From Frankia sp. AgB32 (GTDB lineage Bacteria; Actinomycetota; Actinomycetes; Frankiales; Frankiaceae), in contig NZ_JALKFX010000003.1 in assembly GCF_023243045.1 (NCBI RefSeq), positions 62,228 to 126,227 of the forward strand: a stretch of DNA of 64,000 bases. The letters run 5' to 3'. Of this stretch, positions 26,948-35,631 are shown piece by piece. A program made the position numbers and the translations under genes. Under the pieces are notes generated by a model, which did not search any database, was not told where the DNA came from, and saw only the letters and a list, made by a program, of their open reading frames with translations. Positions within the stretch are counted from its first letter, which is position 1; each line of letters opens with the position of its first letter.

Positions 26948-27493
26948 ATGGCCGCAAAGGATCACGTCGGCACGTTGTGTGCCTGGTTGGACATCGCCTA
27001 CAAACGCGGCGTTCCCCACGCAGCCGATCTAGCCCTCAGCGCGGAGCTTCGACCCCTGCTCGATCTGCTCTGCCCACCGAACGGCAAGGCCAGCGACCAC
27101 CAGAGGGCCAGCACCGCCCACAAAATGATCGTCACTGCGGTCGATGCGCTGCAAGGCACCCGCGCGGACGCCGCCGCCTCGATGCTCGATCTCGTGCCCG
27201 GACCCCCCGGGCGGGTCAGAGGCATCACGGCCCGCAAGGAGGCCGCCGCCCACCATCTCGGCATTTCCGCCGACTGGTTCAGCCGCCGCGAGCTGGAACC
27301 CCTCACGCTCGCCCTCGCGATGGAGCTGGACCAGCAGATAGCCCGCCGCGAGGGACGCACCCACACCGATCCCCAGCACCATCACCCGTCGCAGTTGCCA
27401 CCGCCGCCACCCGCCGACAGCTACCGCCCACGCCCACATCCGGTCGCCGAGCCGGTCACGTCCGTGGAGCCGGCCGCCGCCAACCGGCCATGA
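26948..27493 (+). CDS. Small helix-turn-helix-like protein coupled to the kinase
   Basis: 181 residues. An N-terminal helical domain (VGTLCAWLDIAYKRGVPHAA) and a possible helix-turn-helix (TARKEAAAHHLGISADWFSR followed by RELEPLTLALAMEL) precede a Pro/His-rich tail. Start ATG 26948 with GGAAGG 8 bases upstream. Its stop overlaps the kinase ATG (ATGA), so the two are made together; it may be a regulator or substrate of the kinase. No named family recognised. Confidence 0.65.
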   Translation: MAAKDHVGTLCAWLDIAYKRGVPHAADLALSAELRPLLDLLCPPNGKASDHQRASTAHKMIVTAVDALQGTRADAAASMLDLVPGPPGRVRGITARKEAAAHHLGISADWFSRRELEPLTLALAMELDQQIARREGRTHTDPQHHHPSQLPPPPPADSYRPRPHPVAEPVTSVEPAAANRP

Positions 27494-29787
27494 CCAGCCC
27501 GCCCGCGGTCGCCCCCCTGGGCGTCGGTGACCCGATCGCGATCGGCCCGTACACGCTGCGCGGACGGATCGGCGCCGGCGGCATGGGCATGGTCTACCTC
27601 GCCACTGACCCCACTGGCGCACCGGTCGCCGTCAAAGTGATCCGCCCCGAGATGGCCGAAGACCCGACGTTCCGGAACCGGTTTCGCCGCGAGGTCGCCG
27701 CCGCCAGGCGGGTCCCGCGGTTCTGCACCGCCGCCGTGCGCGACGCCGACCCCGACGGCCACCCGCCATATCTGGTCACCGACTACGTCTCCGGCCCCAC
27801 CCTCAGCCAGGCCGTACGCCACCAGCCCCTGACCGGCGCCGACCTCGACCAGCTCGCGATCACCATCGCCACCGCCCTCACCATGATCCACAGTGTGGGG
27901 GTCGTGCACCGCGATCTGAAGCCCGGCAACGTCCTCATGGGGCCGACCGGTGCCCGTGTCATCGACTTCGGGATCGCCACCGCCCATGACATGACCGTGA
28001 TCCATACCCAGCAGGCCGGCACCCCCGAGTACATGGCGCCCGAAGCGTTCACCACGGGCACGCCCAGCCCCGCCATGGACATCTGGGCATGGGGGGCCGT
28101 CCTGCTGTTCGCCGCCACCAGACACCCGCCGTTCCCACCCGAACCCGCCGCCACGCTGCCCCACCGCATCTGCCACCAGCAGCCAGACCACCTGCACCGC
28201 CTCCACGAGCCGCTGCGGTCCGCCGTCACCGCCGCCATGGCGAAAACCCCCGCCGCACGGCCCACCGCGGCGGAGCTGTACCAGCAGCTCACCGGACCCG
28301 CGCCCATCCCCAGCACCCCCACCCGCAGCGGAACGACCGCCACGAGCTGGATACCCGACACCCAACCCCCACACCCCTGGCCAGGACCACCCGCGCCGGT
28401 CGCACCGCCCCTGCTACCACGACCCCGAGCCCGCCGACCGCGCACGATCGCCATCGCCGCCGTCACCGTCGCCGCCGTGGCCGTGGCCGCGACCGTCGTA
28501 GCGGTCACGCTGATCCGACACCCGACACGAACCCTTACCGCCGACCAGCGCATCACCGCCGCACGCACCCTCACCGCCGCCGCCAGCACCACCACCGATC
28601 CCGCACTCGCTGCGCGTCTCGCCGTCGCCGCCTGGCACCTCGACCCCACGAACAGCACCCCCGCGCTGATCAGCGCCACCGCCGGGCGTCTCCCCGCCAC
28701 CGCCGAGACCGCCCACGCCGGACCCGTCACCACCGTCGCGCTCACCCCCGACGGGCAGACCCTCGCCACCAGCAGCAAGGACCACACCGCCCGCCTCTGG
28801 TCGATCCGCGATCCGGATCATCCGGTGCCCGTCGCGACACTGCCCCACGCCGCCGCCGTCACCGCCATTTCCATCAACGCCGCCGGAACCCTCGCCACGA
28901 CAGGCTCAGAAGATCAAACACTGCACCTGTGGAACATCCACGATCCGGCCGCGCCCACCGACGCCGGCACCTACACCCTCACCGCACGGCCGATCGCCGT
29001 TCTTTTCGACCCCACCGGCCCGCGTTTGGTTGTCAGCGCCAGCAACGGCCAGCTACTCGTCCTCGACATCACCGACCCCGCCCACCTCACCACCCTCGCC
29101 ACCATCCACGCCCATACCACCGCCTTCACCGCCGCATTCATCCCGCACACCAACACCGTGATCACCGTCGGGGGTGACAGCGCCATCCGGCTTTGGGACC
29201 TCAGCAACCCCGCCACCCCCACACCCATCGGCCGCATCACACCCACCGTCATCCCCACCAACCTCGCCATCACCGCCGACGGCCGGACCCTGGCCACCAG
29301 CAACTTCGACGGCACCATGTCTCTCTGGGACATCCACGACCCCGCCAACCCCGCAGCCCTCACCACCCTGCACCCGCCCGACAACACCACCCCTGACATC
29401 ACTCAAGGCACCGGCTCATTCACCATCCGACTTCAGGGCATGGCCGACGCCGTCGCGTTCAACCCCGCCGGCACCCTGCTTTCCGCAGGCGACGACACCG
29501 GCACCGTCCGCCTCTGGAACATCACCAACCCCCACAACGTCACGCCATCCGCAACCCTCCACGCACACACGGCGGCAATCGAAGATCTCATCTTCACCCG
29601 AGACGGCACCCACCTCATCACCGCGGGCGACGACAGCACCGCCCGCATCTGGAACATCACCCCCGAGAGCCTTTACCAACGCACCTGCGCCACCCCCACC
29701 GGCCAACTCACCCCCGACGAATGGCGCCACATTCTCCCCCACACCCCCTACCAAACGCCCTGCCCTACCGTCTCACCTCGAAACTAG
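27490..29787 (+). CDS. Membrane Ser/Thr protein kinase with WD40 beta-propeller
   Basis: 765-residue receptor-type kinase. Cytosolic kinase domain, residues 1-275: glycine loop GAGGMGMVYLA (29-39), Lys49 in VAVKV, HRDLKPGN with catalytic Asp142, DFG at 159-161. A Pro-rich linker leads to one transmembrane helix (about 318-340), then seven or so WD40 blades (about 395-735) ending in paired LWNI/IWNI motifs, which would lie outside the cell. It is cargo on the element, followed by a 36-residue membrane peptide gene. Confidence 0.93.
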   Translation: MTSPPAVAPLGVGDPIAIGPYTLRGRIGAGGMGMVYLATDPTGAPVAVKVIRPEMAEDPTFRNRFRREVAAARRVPRFCTAAVRDADPDGHPPYLVTDYVSGPTLSQAVRHQPLTGADLDQLAITIATALTMIHSVGVVHRDLKPGNVLMGPTGARVIDFGIATAHDMTVIHTQQAGTPEYMAPEAFTTGTPSPAMDIWAWGAVLLFAATRHPPFPPEPAATLPHRICHQQPDHLHRLHEPLRSAVTAAMAKTPAARPTAAELYQQLTGPAPIPSTPTRSGTTATSWIPDTQPPHPWPGPPAPVAPPLLPRPRARRPRTIAIAAVTVAAVAVAATVVAVTLIRHPTRTLTADQRITAARTLTAAASTTTDPALAARLAVAAWHLDPTNSTPALISATAGRLPATAETAHAGPVTTVALTPDGQTLATSSKDHTARLWSIRDPDHPVPVATLPHAAAVTAISINAAGTLATTGSEDQTLHLWNIHDPAAPTDAGTYTLTARPIAVLFDPTGPRLVVSASNGQLLVLDITDPAHLTTLATIHAHTTAFTAAFIPHTNTVITVGGDSAIRLWDLSNPATPTPIGRITPTVIPTNLAITADGRTLATSNFDGTMSLWDIHDPANPAALTTLHPPDNTTPDITQGTGSFTIRLQGMADAVAFNPAGTLLSAGDDTGTVRLWNITNPHNVTPSATLHAHTAAIEDLIFTRDGTHLITAGDDSTARIWNITPESLYQRTCATPTGQLTPDEWRHILPHTPYQTPCPTVSPRN

Positions 29788-29811
29788 GACCCTTCACGAA
29801 AGGCAGCCGTA

Positions 29812-29922
29812 ATGCACCTCGGCGACGACGTTCACATTTCCTGGCATCGCCTCACCCTCATCATCCTCATGGCCGCCATCCCGTGGGGCGCCGTAGGGAT
29901 CGTCATCGGCCGATACCTGTAA
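29812..29922 (+). CDS. 36-residue membrane peptide after the kinase
   Basis: Short open frame, ATG 29812 to TAA 29922, with AAAGG 7 bases upstream and only 24 bases after the kinase stop. The product has a polar start (MHLGDDVHISWHR) and one hydrophobic helix (LTLIILMAAIPWGAVGIVIG) ending RYL. Could be a partner of the kinase's membrane helix or chance; size limits certainty. Confidence 0.5.
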   Translation: MHLGDDVHISWHRLTLIILMAAIPWGAVGIVIGRYL

Positions 29923-30043
29923 GCCGTCGCGGTGTCCGTGGCAGCGGTTGCCTCGCGGGAATCGAATATCCATCTGGGCCGAGATGGCGAATAGCGGTCT
30001 CTTTCGTATTCTCTGCCGTCCGTCGGGAACGTGGGCAGGGGAG

Positions 30044-30084
30044 GCCCCGGGCCGATAGTCGGGGGGCGGCTACCGGCCCGGGGC
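30044..30084. terminator. Hairpin between convergent kinase and methyltransferase operons
   Basis: Perfect 11-bp inverted repeat, arms GCCCCGGGCCG (30044-30054) and CGGCCCGGGGC (30074-30084), 19-base loop. It lies in the 293-base gap where the rightward kinase operon meets the end of the leftward radical SAM operon, and suits termination from both sides. No gene is seen in the gap. Confidence 0.75.
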
Positions 30085-30215
30085 TGCCAGCGGCCGTACA
30101 GCGGCAGCACTGGCAGGAGGAGCACCCTGCCCGGGTGGACGTTGCGGCCGGGGTGCCCTCCATATGCGGCGGGGAAGTGACCCCTTCGCCCGCCGCAGGC
30201 TTCACCTTGTCGCCG

Positions 30216-31358
30216 TTACCCGCCGTCCCCGTGGGACCAGCTCACAGCGGGGATCGTTGCCCGCCAGTCGCCGTTACTGAGCCGCACGGAGCCGTCCTCC
30301 CGCACGACCGCGCGGGCACCGAGCACGGGTGACCAGCCTCGCCGCAGCCAGTCATCGCGGACCGTGTCGAGCACCTCCCATAGCCGTCGCGGCCCACCCT
30401 GATGGACCATCGGCGGTTCGGTGCCGGTCGCGGTAGCGCGTGCCCACGATCCGTCGGGGTGATGGATGATCGCGGTGTGTTGGCCGTCGGTCCCGCGCTG
30501 GTAGTCGTGGCGCACGCCCGGGACCACCAGGGTAAGCAGTGTGGACAGTTCCCAGGCGTTGGCGACGTCGACGACCGGATAACGGCCGGTCCCGACCTGT
30601 TCGCCCTCCCGGTCGGTGAGCTGCTCGACGTCTACCGGAGCCCGCGGGTAGTCGGGGCCGTTGCGCACTCCCATGAACGCCGCCAGGTCCCGTTCCACCT
30701 GACCGATGATTCCCTTCGGTGTCTTCGTCGCCGTGAGGATCATCCACGTCCCGGTGATGACGGTGACCAGCCGGCCGCCGGGGCGTAGCGCGGCCAGCCA
30801 GCTTGGCGGGATGCTCGGCACTGACACCATGGACACGATCCGGTCGTACGAGCCCGGCAACGGGCCCGTGGCGTCGACCGTCACCGCAGTCGGGTGCAGC
30901 CCAAGGCCGGAAAGTCGATGTGTGGCGGCCTCGGCCAGGTAAGGATCAATGTCCAGGGTCGTGACATGATCGCCGCCGTAGCGTCTGGCAAGCAAAGCCG
31001 CGCCGTACCCGGAGCCGGTGCCGACATCGGCGACGTCGAGACCGTCGGCGAGGTGCGCGTACCGGTACATGGTCACGACCAGGCCCGGATGCGTCGAGGA
31101 CGACGTCGACCGACCCTCGGGACGATCATCCTCGGTCGCATGATCAGCATGAAGGGTCCCGATCCGAGTGACAAGCGACTCGTTCGCGTAGGCATCCGCG
31201 AGCGGCCCGCGACACAGCGACCATCCGCCGTCGCTCCACCTCCACCAAGCGGGCACGAACACGTGCCTCGGTGTGTCGGCGACCTGCGAATACCACCGGG
31301 AACCGGGATGCGTGACCTCACCGGCCAAGGCACGCGCGTGAGTCTGCCACTCAGTCAT
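30216..31358 (-). CDS. PCMT-like O-methyltransferase of a peptide-maturation type
   Basis: 380 residues, S-adenosylmethionine-dependent, related to protein-L-isoaspartate methyltransferases. The N-terminal motif TPRHVFVPAWWRWSDGGW and the Ser/Thr cluster GRSTSSSTHPGLVVTMY precede the SAM site VADVGTGSGYGAALLARRYG (about 110-128) and acidic TLDIDP. A C-terminal 150-residue extension is absent from housekeeping PCMT but found in versions paired with peptide-modifying enzymes. The start overlaps the radical SAM stop (ATGA). Inferred to methylate a peptide or protein carboxylate made by this cassette. Confidence 0.85.
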   Translation of the reverse strand: MTEWQTHARALAGEVTHPGSRWYSQVADTPRHVFVPAWWRWSDGGWSLCRGPLADAYANESLVTRIGTLHADHATEDDRPEGRSTSSSTHPGLVVTMYRYAHLADGLDVADVGTGSGYGAALLARRYGGDHVTTLDIDPYLAEAATHRLSGLGLHPTAVTVDATGPLPGSYDRIVSMVSVPSIPPSWLAALRPGGRLVTVITGTWMILTATKTPKGIIGQVERDLAAFMGVRNGPDYPRAPVDVEQLTDREGEQVGTGRYPVVDVANAWELSTLLTLVVPGVRHDYQRGTDGQHTAIIHHPDGSWARATATGTEPPMVHQGGPRRLWEVLDTVRDDWLRRGWSPVLGARAVVREDGSVRLSNGDWRATIPAVSWSHGDGG

Positions 31359-32209
31359 GCGATGTTCGGATCAGGCTCGGGGTTGGCGGGCAGGCACTGC
31401 GGGGTGTCGTTATCCGGATTGCACGGCTTCGCGACCCCCAGAGGTCTCGGCACCGCCTCCACCGCGGTCCGCCACGCCTCCTCAGCCACCAGGACCGACA
31501 GCGGGGTGTCCCGGACGTTGCCGCCGACGAGGTCACGGCTCATCACGCACGGCGTGATCGACCCGTCCGGCAGGATCGCCGCGCGGCCGAGCCCGCACGC
31601 CCCGCATGGTCCCTCCGTGGCGTCACCGCCGGCCGCGCGGCCGAAGGCGCGGACCTCGTCGCGGCGGATGTCGGTCACGCCGAGCGCGAGCAGCGCCGAG
31701 TGCGCCCGGTCCGCGGTTTCCCCGTCGCCGATCAGACCGACGCGCAACGGGATGTCGCGGCGTAGCGCTTCGATGATGTTCGCCCGGGTCCGGACGTAGG
31801 AACCGGTGCGTCCGGTGATCCGGTCATGCTCGTCTGGCGTGGCGCTGTAATAGCTCGTGGCCAGGCGGACACCGGGCTGTCCGAAGACCCGCCACAGATC
31901 ATCGGTGATGTGCAGGAGGTTCGTGTACACCTCGACGGACAGGCCGAGGCTCAGCGCGTGACCGACCAGCACATCCAGGTCGGGATACAGCGTCGGCTCG
32001 CCGCCGATGAACTGCACCGAACGCACCCCGAGCGCGGCGGCGTCGTCGATCACCATGTGCCAGTTCGCGGCGGTCATCTCGCCGTGGCCGCCGGTCGGAC
32101 CCGACGACGCGTAGCAGTGCGTGCACGAGAGCTGGCAGCGGCCGGTGACCTCCAACCACAGCGAACGGATCGGCACGGTGGCCGTGGCGGGCATGGTTGC
32201 GGTCGACAT
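31355..32209 (-). CDS. Radical SAM enzyme with Cys-rich C-terminus
   Basis: 284 residues. The [4Fe-4S]-SAM motif CxxxCxxC is C25, C29, C32 (GRCQLSCTHCYAS); GGEP (69-72) and the later beta strands fit the partial TIM barrel. Additional Cys at about 202, 205, 221, 263 and 272 (PCGACGLG, ITPCVMS, CNPDN, QCLP) suggest a SPASM/twitch-like auxiliary cluster, typical of enzymes acting on peptides. Coupled by ATGA to the PCMT-like gene and 23 bases after a 41-codon frame. Substrate not known. Confidence 0.92.
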   Translation of the reverse strand: MSTATMPATATVPIRSLWLEVTGRCQLSCTHCYASSGPTGGHGEMTAANWHMVIDDAAALGVRSVQFIGGEPTLYPDLDVLVGHALSLGLSVEVYTNLLHITDDLWRVFGQPGVRLATSYYSATPDEHDRITGRTGSYVRTRANIIEALRRDIPLRVGLIGDGETADRAHSALLALGVTDIRRDEVRAFGRAAGGDATEGPCGACGLGRAAILPDGSITPCVMSRDLVGGNVRDTPLSVLVAEEAWRTAVEAVPRPLGVAKPCNPDNDTPQCLPANPEPDPNIA

Positions 32210-32232
32210 GGCGCTCCTTGAGGGTCAGTCGG

Positions 32233-32358
32233 TCAGGTCAGATGAGTCAGGGTGCCGCCCCCACACCGGTCAGTGGGCCTGATCGCCCGCCAGTCGGCGT
32301 GGTACGCGGCATCCAGCACAGCCGCGCGGCACACGCGGTCACGGAAATCGGCGCACAC
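32233..32358 (-). CDS. Candidate 41-residue peptide upstream of the radical SAM gene
   Basis: Small open frame, GTG 32358 to TGA 32233, between the 131-residue gene (stop 9 bases upstream) and the radical SAM gene. The product starts MCADFRDRVCRAAVLDAAYH and continues ADWRAIRPTDRCGGGTLTHL. It holds three Cys, Tyr, Trp and several Asp, residues that radical SAM and PCMT enzymes modify. Codon use matches neighbours. No clear ribosome site, so it could depend on coupling to the upstream gene. Substrate role is hypothesis only; a small helper protein is the alternative. Confidence 0.45.
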   Translation of the reverse strand: MCADFRDRVCRAAVLDAAYHADWRAIRPTDRCGGGTLTHLT

Positions 32359-32367
32359 CCACCGATC

Positions 32368-32763
32368 TCATGGGCCGACGCCCGGAGCAGGAAGCGCGGC
32401 TTCCTCGCGGGCGACGGACTCGATCACGGGAAGGCAGTCGATCGCATGGGCACGGACCACGGCGACGATCTGCTGCCAGACAGAGTGAGGCAACCAGGCG
32501 TCCGGGTGGTCCTGGTCTTTGTAGGCAAGGAGTACGTACCCGTCGGCGATCTGGGCGCGTCCACCGGACGGCGCCCACGCGAGCCATTCGCCGCCGAGGC
32601 CATCCAGCCTGCGGTCCTGCACCGCTTCGACGAGGCCAGCCCATATCGGGGCAGGCAGCGAGAGCACCATGGCCCGACCGGCGTAGCGATAGACGATCAT
32701 CACGGTGTTGTCCTGCCGGCCGAACTGGCACCGCGGCGCTAGCGGACTCGACCGCCAGGGCAT
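32368..32763 (-). CDS. Hypothetical protein, first gene of the radical SAM operon
   Basis: 131 residues from ATG 32763, which has GGAGGAG immediately upstream; GTG 32703 and ATG 32700 are possible shorter starts. Predicted mixed alpha/beta (IVYRYAGRAMVLSLPAPIWA, then GYVLLAYKDQDHPDAWLPHS). No known family. It ends just before the 41-codon frame; a perfect 15-bp hairpin lies 20 bases before its start. Could be a recognition or chaperone component of the cassette. Confidence 0.65.
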   Translation of the reverse strand: MPWRSSPLAPRCQFGRQDNTVMIVYRYAGRAMVLSLPAPIWAGLVEAVQDRRLDGLGGEWLAWAPSGGRAQIADGYVLLAYKDQDHPDAWLPHSVWQQIVAVVRAHAIDCLPVIESVAREEAALPAPGVGP

Positions 32764-32782
32764 TACTCCTCCGCCCGTCGAG

Positions 32783-32831
32783 GGCCTGCCCGTCCACGCC
32801 CCTCGGGCGCTCACGGGTGGACGGGCAGGCC
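32783..32831 (-). terminator. 15-bp-stem intercistronic hairpin
   Basis: Perfect inverted repeat, arms 32783-32797 (GGCCTGCCCGTCCAC) and 32817-32831, 19-base loop. On the minus strand it lies 11 bases after the stop of the 146-residue gene and 20 bases before the start of the radical SAM operon. There is almost no room for a promoter between, so it may be a partial terminator or attenuator controlling the cassette. Confidence 0.75.
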
Positions 32832-32841
32832 GATCATATGG

Positions 32842-33282
32842 TCAGGCCGGCAACGGCACCGACTCATCCAGCGCCCCCGTCGCCCATGCCTTCCTGAGCA
32901 GGGCGGTGCGCTGGTCGTGCTCCGCCGCGACCGCCTTGACCTGGTCGGCGCTGAGATCACGCAGGCCGATCATGCGATGGCGCACCCAGGTTCGCCCCAG
33001 CTCCAACCCCCGATACGACCAGCCGACCAGCAGCTTGTCGACCCCGTCGAGCTTCGCCTTGGTCGGCAGCGTCTCGCCGAACATGACCTGATGGACCTGG
33101 GCGACCTGCGCCGCCATCTGCACCATCAACACGTCCGAAGCCGCCGTGTACAGGGTGCAGGACTCCACCAGCGTCGGAATCTGCTCCACCCCCAACCCCA
33201 CCCGATGTGCACCGTGCAACTCCCGGGCGAACAACTGGCCCGCCGGCACCATGCCGAACGCCGCCGAGGACAGAAAATCCAT
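32842..33282 (-). CDS. Hypothetical protein divergent from the XRE-TPR regulator
   Basis: 146 residues, all-helical in character (LVESCTLYTAASDVLMVQMA, VGWSYRGLELGRTWVRHRMI). Start at ATG 33282, with GGGAG 7 bases upstream, preferred over ATG 33300. No motif or membrane segment recognised. A 15-bp inverted repeat (33308-33397) stands in its leader. It may be controlled by the divergent XRE-TPR regulator and lies directly upstream of the radical SAM cassette on the same strand. Confidence 0.7.
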   Translation of the reverse strand: MDFLSSAAFGMVPAGQLFARELHGAHRVGLGVEQIPTLVESCTLYTAASDVLMVQMAAQVAQVHQVMFGETLPTKAKLDGVDKLLVGWSYRGLELGRTWVRHRMIGLRDLSADQVKAVAAEHDQRTALLRKAWATGALDESVPLPA

Positions 33283-33307
33283 CACGTCACTCCCGATCAC
33301 TGAAAGG

Positions 33308-33397
33308 CTGCCCTACCCGCGGTGGTTGCACAGCCGAAGGGACGCACCCGAACCCCCATAGAGGCATCGGGGCGGCTGCGGGCCGCGAGTAGGGCAG
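33308..33397. promoter_or_regulatory. Leader inverted repeat upstream of the 146-residue gene
   Basis: Arms CTGCCCTACCCGCGG (33308-33322) and CCGCGAGTAGGGCAG (33383-33397) match 14 of 15, with a 60-base interval. On the minus strand the structure begins 26 bases before the start codon, so transcripts could fold there. Alternatively the arms are paired binding sites. Confidence 0.55.
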
Positions 33398-33506
33398 GAA
33401 CATCGGCCGCTGACACCTTCGCCATGCGGCCATGAGAGAAGCCTGCACCGAATAGCGCATTTCTGCCACAGGCTCATCACCATGTGTAAGGACATCCGTG
33501 GGGTGG

Positions 33507-33570
33507 CCCCAACACTTTCCTGACCCGTCCACGACGACCGCGACCCGCCGGGTTAGGAAAGTGTTAGGGG
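33507..33570. promoter_or_regulatory. Operator-like 20-bp inverted repeat upstream of the XRE-TPR gene
   Basis: Arms CCCCAACACTTTCCTGACCC (33507-33526) and GGGTTAGGAAAGTGTTAGGG (33550-33569) match as inverted repeats apart from one extra base and one mismatch, 23 bases apart, and are AT-richer than the surroundings. It is about 90 bases before the XRE-TPR start, in the 379-base divergent region, and is the best candidate for that regulator's own operator. No other gene is seen in the region. Confidence 0.65.
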
Positions 33571-33661
33571 CTTCCTCATGTCTGGCAGCGACCAACCCGA
33601 CCGAAACATGTCACCGGACGGTTACGCTGCTCTTACGCCGATGCCCACCAGCGGAGAAGCG

Positions 33662-35131
33662 ATGCCCCCGAACCCGCGGCCCCGATCCGTCCAGGCCGAA
33701 CAGGAACGCGCAAGCACACTCCGGGCCCGTCACCCCGGATGGGAACCGCAGCGCCTTACCGACGCGCGCATCGCCCTGGGATGGAGCCGCGCCACCCTCG
33801 CCCGCAAAATCCGCGCCATTCCCCGGGTCAGTGTCTCCTTCACCCCACCGATCGCCAGCGATCAGACGATCATGAGGCATGAGCGAGGGTGGGCCTACCC
33901 CGGCGAAGACTGGCAAGCCGCCTACACCCACGTCATGGCCGCAAGCCGGACCGACCTGGGCTTTTGCAGCCGCGAAGCTACCCGCGCCCCCGCGGTTACC
34001 CCTGGTGTCTTGCCTCCCGACCCATCCGCGACAGACGATGAGTGGGTCCGCCAGCTTTGGGCAGACCCCGGACTGTCCCGCGCATGGGAGGAGGTGACGG
34101 CCATCGACCGCCGGACCATCGACCGCCGCGAGTTCAGCGCACTCACCGGCCTCACACTCGTAGCCGCCGCCCATGAATGGCTCGTAGCCGACCCCGCCCG
34201 CATCGCCGCCGCCCTCAACGGACGACGCGCCGACACTTCCGTGATCGCCGACCTGACCACGACCACGGACGCGTTGCGCCGCCTCGACGACAAGCTCGGC
34301 GGACAGGCTGTCCACAACATGATCGTCGAACAGCTACGGCTTGTCGTCCGCGTCCTAAAAAACGCCAGCTACACCGAGACCGACGGACAGGCCCTCCACG
34401 GCATCGCCGCCGAACTCGCCCGCATGGCAGGCTGGACCAGCTATGACAGCGGACAAAACGACACCGCACAACGCTTCTACCTAGTGGGTCTGCGCGCCGC
34501 GCATCAGGCGGACAGCCCGAGCATCGCCGCCAACATCCTCCGGTGCATGGCACATCAGGCCCGATCCACTGGAGATCCGAAGACAGCGATAAGCCTTCTC
34601 CGGTCAGCACGTACCGGTGCGCGTGGACGCCTTACTGCGACAGAGCACGCTCTTATTGCGGCGTCACTCACCCGAGCCTATGGCCTAACAGGGGAACGTG
34701 ATCAGGCTCTCGCCTATTCCGATATCGCGTACGGCAAGATTGAACAATCAAAGCCCGATGACGACCCGCCATATATGTATTGGGTCGGGCCGCATACAGT
34801 CGCACACGCCACGGGATCTTCACTCGCCGACCTAGGGAACCCTGGAGCGGCGATTCCCCATCTCGTTTCCGCAGTCGAACAAGTAGATGACGAGGTCGCC
34901 CGCGATCTTCTGGAGTACAGCGCCACCCTTGCTCTTGCCCATGCGCGAGCTGGAGACTCCGACGAGGCCATTTCCCTCGCTCACCGAGCAATCAGCAGTA
35001 CGACCATTCCATCCACGATCGTCGGCACGGAGCTTGCGGAACTGTGCCGCCAACTGCGTGCCGACGGACACCCCGGCGCAGCCGAACTAGCCGACCACGT
35101 CCGCGCAGTCGCCGGCCCCGCAGTCGTCTGA
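33662..35131 (+). CDS. XRE-family regulator with TPR-like C-terminus
   Basis: 489 residues from ATG 33662 (GGAG 8 bases upstream). The N-terminus is a helix-turn-helix (RLTDARIALGWSRATLARKI, then DQTIMRHERGWAYPGEDWQA), with an unusual insert of about 12 residues. The remaining 350 residues are helical repeats (ANILRCMAHQARSTGDPKTA, ALAHARAGDSDEAISLAHRA) of tetratricopeptide type, as in many actinobacterial signalling regulators that sense peptides or partner proteins. Probably controls the divergent gene and cargo; codon use becomes less GC-rich after about 34500. Confidence 0.88.
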   Translation: MPPNPRPRSVQAEQERASTLRARHPGWEPQRLTDARIALGWSRATLARKIRAIPRVSVSFTPPIASDQTIMRHERGWAYPGEDWQAAYTHVMAASRTDLGFCSREATRAPAVTPGVLPPDPSATDDEWVRQLWADPGLSRAWEEVTAIDRRTIDRREFSALTGLTLVAAAHEWLVADPARIAAALNGRRADTSVIADLTTTTDALRRLDDKLGGQAVHNMIVEQLRLVVRVLKNASYTETDGQALHGIAAELARMAGWTSYDSGQNDTAQRFYLVGLRAAHQADSPSIAANILRCMAHQARSTGDPKTAISLLRSARTGARGRLTATEHALIAASLTRAYGLTGERDQALAYSDIAYGKIEQSKPDDDPPYMYWVGPHTVAHATGSSLADLGNPGAAIPHLVSAVEQVDDEVARDLLEYSATLALAHARAGDSDEAISLAHRAISSTTIPSTIVGTELAELCRQLRADGHPGAAELADHVRAVAGPAVV

Positions 35132-35631
35132 CCAGCGCCGACCTCCTCGCCAAGATCTGCCGTAAAGTTTCTGTACTTCTTCAAGGCGCGCCTACGGCGC
35201 GCGGCTGTGACCTGCCGCACACGCCGTGCGCGCCACGCCCGCGGGACTCGCCGCACCCGGCGGGGCCCCGCCTCCCTTCGGTCGGCACCCCGCCGGAGCG
35301 TCGGCCCCGCGGGAGTGTCGGCCCGTCGGAGCGTCAGCCCCCAGCCCGACCCCAAGAACAAATGCAGAATAGGCGCCTACGGCACTCAGCCTTTCCATGG
35401 CACAGCCAGGACCATCCCGAGTCTCACTGGCCCCTCACCCACGATTCCCTTTCCCGCGGTGCCGCATCGTTTAACGGCCCGGCAACCACGTCAAGGGCGC
35501 GATGCGTCGCTACGCGATCATCCTTCGGATGACCCTTGACATGCCCACCGGTCCGCTAAAAGCGGCACCTGAACGGGCAACGGAGAACCCTGGAACGACC
35601 ACGCACCCTCCGGTGCCCCCGTACCGCCAGG
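35132..35631. other. Non-coding stretch with hairpin and degenerate repeats
   Basis: 500 bases between the XRE-TPR stop and the terminator of the next leftward operon. No credible gene. A 7-bp hairpin GCGCGCC-TAC-GGCGCGC (35186-35202) could end the regulator transcript. At 35294-35341 there are three degenerate units of about 16-17 bases around GGAGCGTCGGCCCC. TTGACA at 35536 has no matching -10 box. A short CCGCT-AAA-AGCGG hairpin lies at 35553-35565. Confidence 0.5.
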
